A stretch of 36,142 nt of DNA, taken from Acidobacteriaceae bacterium. Its GTDB lineage: Bacteria; Acidobacteriota; Terriglobia; Terriglobales; Acidobacteriaceae. The translations under genes were made by a program, and so were the position numbers. Shown piece by piece: positions 33,616 to 36,142 of the stretch; position 1 is the first letter of the stretch, and each line of letters opens with the position of its first letter. The notes below the pieces were generated by a model. It did no database searches, had not been told where the DNA came from, and worked only from the letters and a program-made list of their open reading frames with translations. The stretch spans positions 1 to 36,142 of the forward strand of contig JASHQH010000153.1 in assembly GCA_030037635.1 (NCBI GenBank), read 5' to 3'.

Positions 33616-35562
33616 ATGCGACAGAAAAGCTTGACATTACTCTGCCTTTCACTGGTGTTGATCTCTGCCTCCACAGGTTTAGCTCAAGCCTGGCCTCCTT
33701 CGGGCGGAGAAGGTCCATGTGCTGTAACCAGGCAGACCAACGTGCCCGCGCGGATGAGAGATGGCGTTCTGCTGTACGCTGACGTCTACCGTCCGGTGAC
33801 CAAAGATCCCGTACCGGTTATCCTCATGCGAACCCAGTACGACAAAAGCGCTGCGCAGATCCAGCCGTCACGGTTTCAATCTCCGAGTTGGTTCGCTTCC
33901 CATTGCTACATCGTGGTGGTTCAGGATATTCGCGGCCAATACGCGTCGAAAGGGGTCTTCTACGAATATGCCAATGACCGCAACGACGGCTACGACTCCG
34001 TGGAGTGGGCTGCGCATCTGCCCGGATCGAACGGAAACGTCGGCATGTATGGTTCGTCTTACGTTGGCGCTACGCAATGGCTCGCCGCAACGGCCACGCC
34101 TCCGTCTCTCAAGACCATCGTTCCCTCGAATACAGCTTCAGACTATTACGACGGATGGACATACGAAGACGGAGCCTTCCGGCTGGCATTCATCGAGGGA
34201 TGGATGATGGGGACGATCGCCCATTCTGCGGCAATGAATCGCGGCGAAATGGCGCGGGCGGCCACTCTCCATGATGAGGGGAAAGACCTTGCCAAGTGGA
34301 TGCGATTCACGCCATACGATAAATTCCCCCCGCTGCACCCGGAAGATCCTGCATTTGCTCCGTATTTTTTCGACGCCATCAAGCACTCAACCGACGACGC
34401 GTACTGGAAGGCGTTCAGCATCAAGTCGCGCTACGGCAAGGTCACGGTGCCGGTGCTGGCCTTTGAAGGCTGGTATGACGCTTTCCTGAATGGCGCTCTG
34501 GAAAACTTCACGGGAATGCGCAAAAACGGCGGCACGGAATTGGCAAGAACCAGCCAGCGTATCGTCATCGGGCCGTGGGAACATCTCGGTTGGGGCCGTC
34601 CTGACAGCCCCGTCAGTCCTCGTCTCAAGGCCATTGGTCCAGTTGCCGACAGCCCGGTGAACGAGCTGATGCTTGCCTGGTTCGATCACTTCCTGAAAGG
34701 AGAAGACAACGGTGTCAGCACCGGCCCCCGCGTCGATTACTTCGAAATGGGAGAGAACAAATGGCATACCTCCGATGACTGGCCGTTGCCCGGAACTCAG
34801 TACCAGCAGTGGTATCTGGCAAGCGCCGGTCATGCCGCTTCCGTGATGGGTGACGGCGCCCTTACCGATATTGCGCCCGGAGCGAACGTCTCCGGCGGAG
34901 CCGCTGCCCACGCCATCACAGCAGGCGGAGTAAGTTCCGGCGAGCCGCTTACTGCGGCATCGGATGAATTCATATATGACCCATCTGATCCCGTTCCGAG
35001 CATTGGAGGTCACTCCTGCTGCGCCTGGACCTCCGGTCCCCAGGGACAATTCGATCAATCGGCCATCGAACAGCGCAGCGACATCCTCGTATATTCCAGC
35101 CCACCACTCGAGAAACCGCTCGAGGTTACCGGGCCCGTCACGGTGACTCTATATGCCAGGTCATCCGCGCCCGATACGGACTTTACGGTGAAGCTGGTTG
35201 ATGTTTTTCCCGACGGCACAGCGGTCAATCTAAACAATGGGATTCAGGATGCCCGCTTCCGCGATTCCCTGTCGTCTCCTTTGCTCATTCACCCAGGCGA
35301 AGTTTACAAATACACCATTCACGTCTGGCCCACCAGCAATCTGTTCTTCCCGGGCCATAAGATCCGCGTCGAGATATCATCGAGCGACTTTCCTCAATTC
35401 GCTCCCAATCCAAACACAGGGGAACCCTTCGGCATCAGCGCAAAATGGCAGAGGGCGAAGCAGACCATCCTGCACGATCGCGAACATCCATCCTCCATCA
35501 CTCTGCCTGTGATTCCCGCCGGAGCGAGCGGGCCCGCGTCAGACAAGGCACCGCAGAGGTAG
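33616..35562 (+). CDS. Secreted CocE/NonD-family serine hydrolase (X-Pro dipeptidyl-peptidase S15-like)
   Basis: The 648-residue protein has a signal peptide (MRQKSLTLLCLSLVLISASTGLAQA). An alpha/beta-hydrolase domain of the S15/CocE type starts with the RMRDGVLLYADVYRP strand. DIRGQYASKG (104-113) is a family hallmark. The nucleophile is S148 in GSSYVGATQW, with D288 in FEGWYDAF and H323 in GPWEHLGWG completing the triad. The C-terminal beta-sandwich (about 480-640) starts GQFDQSAIEQRSDILVYSS and ends with NLFFPGHKIRVEISSSDFP. Known members cleave cocaine and other esters, beta-lactam side chains or Xaa-Pro dipeptides; the substrate here is unknown. The start at 33616 has AAGGGA about 11 bases away; the frame extends to 33571 but the signal peptide begins at 33616. 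It diverges from the LacI gene. Confidence 0.9.
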   Translation: MRQKSLTLLCLSLVLISASTGLAQAWPPSGGEGPCAVTRQTNVPARMRDGVLLYADVYRPVTKDPVPVILMRTQYDKSAAQIQPSRFQSPSWFASHCYIVVVQDIRGQYASKGVFYEYANDRNDGYDSVEWAAHLPGSNGNVGMYGSSYVGATQWLAATATPPSLKTIVPSNTASDYYDGWTYEDGAFRLAFIEGWMMGTIAHSAAMNRGEMARAATLHDEGKDLAKWMRFTPYDKFPPLHPEDPAFAPYFFDAIKHSTDDAYWKAFSIKSRYGKVTVPVLAFEGWYDAFLNGALENFTGMRKNGGTELARTSQRIVIGPWEHLGWGRPDSPVSPRLKAIGPVADSPVNELMLAWFDHFLKGEDNGVSTGPRVDYFEMGENKWHTSDDWPLPGTQYQQWYLASAGHAASVMGDGALTDIAPGANVSGGAAAHAITAGGVSSGEPLTAASDEFIYDPSDPVPSIGGHSCCAWTSGPQGQFDQSAIEQRSDILVYSSPPLEKPLEVTGPVTVTLYARSSAPDTDFTVKLVDVFPDGTAVNLNNGIQDARFRDSLSSPLLIHPGEVYKYTIHVWPTSNLFFPGHKIRVEISSSDFPQFAPNPNTGEPFGISAKWQRAKQTILHDREHPSSITLPVIPAGASGPASDKAPQR

Positions 35563-35727
35563 AACCGAGACGCGTGGGGCCGGATGATCGGCATGATGGC
35601 GCCAGCTAACTGGCGAAGGGCTCGGCCTTTGGTATCCCGAGAAGCGAGAGCCAAACTCGCTACGTTACGCATAACGGCCTAAGGAGCCAACGATCTGCCG
35701 CAGCGAAATTTGTTTTCCCAGAAACTC

Positions 35728-35754
35728 AAAAACCGGGCGCGTTTGCGCCCGGTT
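35728..35754 (-). terminator. Rho-independent terminator after the tRNA-fMet fragment
   Basis: On the minus strand CCGGGCGC (35752-35745) pairs perfectly with GCGCCCGG (35740-35733) over a 4-base loop, flanked by A-T pairs and followed by five T residues. It lies 25 bases past the CCA end of the tRNA fragment, as expected for the original terminator of an intact tRNA-fMet gene. Confidence 0.75.
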
Positions 35755-35778
35755 GAGATGGGTCGGTCAAGCCTTAAA

Positions 35779-35824
35779 TGGTTGCGGGGGCTGGATTTGA
35801 ACCAGCGACCTTTGGGTTATGAGC
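35779..35824 (-). pseudogene. 3'-half fragment of initiator tRNA-fMet (CAU), likely att site
   Basis: On the minus strand the sequence runs from the anticodon loop CTCATAA (anticodon CAT) through CCC, the initiator-specific 3' strand. A perfect T-arm GCTGG-TTCAAAT-CCAGC, acceptor strand CCCCGCA, A73 and CCA follow. It closely follows the 3' half of a bacterial initiator tRNA. Upstream of position 35824 the anticodon 5' strand and everything before it are missing. Site-specific integrative elements recombine in tRNA 3' halves and leave exactly this kind of copy at one end. Confidence 0.8.
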
Positions 35825-35910
35825 GACCGCGCGCTCGCGTATCTAACAGACTTTGCGGCACTTATGGCTACGCGGAAGTACGGAAAAGTACCCTCCGGAC
35901 ACCCTATTAG

Positions 35911-35930
35911 GAGTCAGTTGGGAGTCAATT
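35911..35930 (+). repeat. Imperfect direct repeat, copy 1
   Basis: The 20-base unit matches the copy at 36049-36068 in 16 of 20 positions, with a shared core GTTGGGAGT. The two copies are 138 bases apart. They lie between the tRNA-fMet fragment and the window edge and might be recombinase arm-binding sites or relics of an integrase gene tail. Confidence 0.4.
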
Positions 35931-35971
35931 TTGGAGTTTGCGCCCAACGGTCGTTGGTTTTGCCGTTTGGC

Positions 35972-36000
35972 TTTCCAATTTCCAAATTGCAAATTGGAAA
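35972..36000. repeat. Inverted repeat, 10-bp arms
   Basis: TTTCCAATTT (35972-35981) and AAATTGGAAA (35991-36000) are perfect inverted repeats separated by 9 bases. The A/T-rich arms in an otherwise GC-rich genome fit a protein-binding site or foreign DNA. Confidence 0.5.
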
Positions 36001-36048
36001 ATCTGTCCCTGTAAGGCAATGAAAATTAATACTTTACTTGGCCATCGG

Positions 36049-36068
36049 GAGTGCGTTGGGAGTGCATT
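36049..36068 (+). repeat. Imperfect direct repeat, copy 2
   Basis: This is the second copy of the 20-base unit at 35911-35930 (16 of 20 identical). The sequence after it diverges quickly apart from a shared GRW-type codon pattern. Confidence 0.4.
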
Positions 36069-36142
36069 TCACCGTTGGGTTTCAGACAAGATGGACGTTG
36101 GATCCGAGTCGTCGCTGGTTGACGAAGTGGCAATCGAAGAGA

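Larger units (their letters stand above)
35563..36142. other. Non-coding right edge: tRNA-fMet fragment, terminator and repeats
   Basis: After the hydrolase stop no plausible protein gene is found. A 6-pair hairpin without a T run lies at 35600-35615. A minus-strand terminator and a tRNA-fMet 3' fragment follow. The rest (35825-36142) is repeat-rich, with an imperfect direct repeat and an inverted repeat. No integrase was recognised in the window; a minus-strand frame at 36026-36142 is open to the edge but has no motif. Confidence 0.6.

Noticed and set aside
35600-35615. Hairpin CGCCAG-CTAA-CTGGCG after the hydrolase gene
   Set aside because: Located plausibly for a terminator but lacks a T run; noted only within the intergenic entry.
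36026-36142. Minus-strand frame open to the right edge, considered as an integrase C-terminus
   Set aside because: Only 38 codons are visible and none of the recombinase catalytic motifs appear, so no call is justified.

Overview
The window looks like chromosomal DNA of a heterotrophic, GC-rich Gram-negative bacterium, most likely an acidobacterium (Acidobacteriota, Terriglobia-like). This is inferred from gene style, not from a marker gene. There are two very large Oar-type TonB-dependent receptors with N-terminal carboxypeptidase-regulatory domains, a cytoplasmic Ser/Thr kinase fused to TolB-like and TPR repeats, a SAM-cyclase-ATPase-TPR regulator, and LacI-controlled sugar genes. No plasmid, phage structural or conjugation genes were seen.

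Layout. (1) 1-5.9 kb is a LacI-controlled uptake module: the 5' part of a TonB receptor (minus), a sodium:solute symporter (plus) and a LacI regulator (minus). Two near-identical 18-bp palindromes centred on CG, each sitting on a recognisable promoter, lie before the receptor and before lacI. They look like this regulator's operators. (2) 6-11.3 kb holds a DinB-like protein, a GNAT acetyltransferase, a large SAM-cyclase-AAA-TPR protein and an NTF2-like protein. (3) 11.3-18.1 kb is the most unusual part: a tight minus-strand operon encoding a LodB/QhpG-like flavoprotein, a VioB-type ferritin-like protein, a LodA-like cysteine tryptophylquinone (CTQ) oxidase and a QhpD/PeaB-like SPASM radical SAM enzyme. 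It mixes parts of the LodA/LodB system with the radical SAM enzyme of quinohemoprotein amine dehydrogenase maturation, plus a di-iron-like protein found in neither. A Ser/Thr kinase with TPR repeats (18.4-20.7 kb) diverges from it. (4) 20.7-21.05 kb carries a tRNA-Gln(UUG)-like gene with a poor T-arm and a probable 3' fragment of a second tRNA-Gln. (5) 21.05-33.5 kb is a minus-strand catabolic locus: LacI, PfkB kinase, then TonB receptor, secreted PIG-L deacetylase, APC permease, PfkB kinase and GH4 phospho-glycosidase. (6) 33.6-35.6 kb encodes a secreted CocE/NonD-type serine hydrolase. (7) The right edge has a 46-bp 3' piece of an initiator tRNA-fMet with its terminator still attached, followed by repeat-rich non-coding DNA. 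That is the signature of an integrative element's att site, with the element extending rightwards out of the window.

How the parts may work together. Modules 1 and 5 fit outer-membrane capture, periplasmic trimming, inner-membrane transport, phosphorylation and hydrolysis of a glycoside, possibly an acylated amino-sugar conjugate. Module 3 probably builds and uses a protein-derived quinone cofactor, oxidising an amino acid or amine. The ferritin-like protein would act either in maturation or on the imine product. Functions are assigned from motifs read by eye; no database search was possible.
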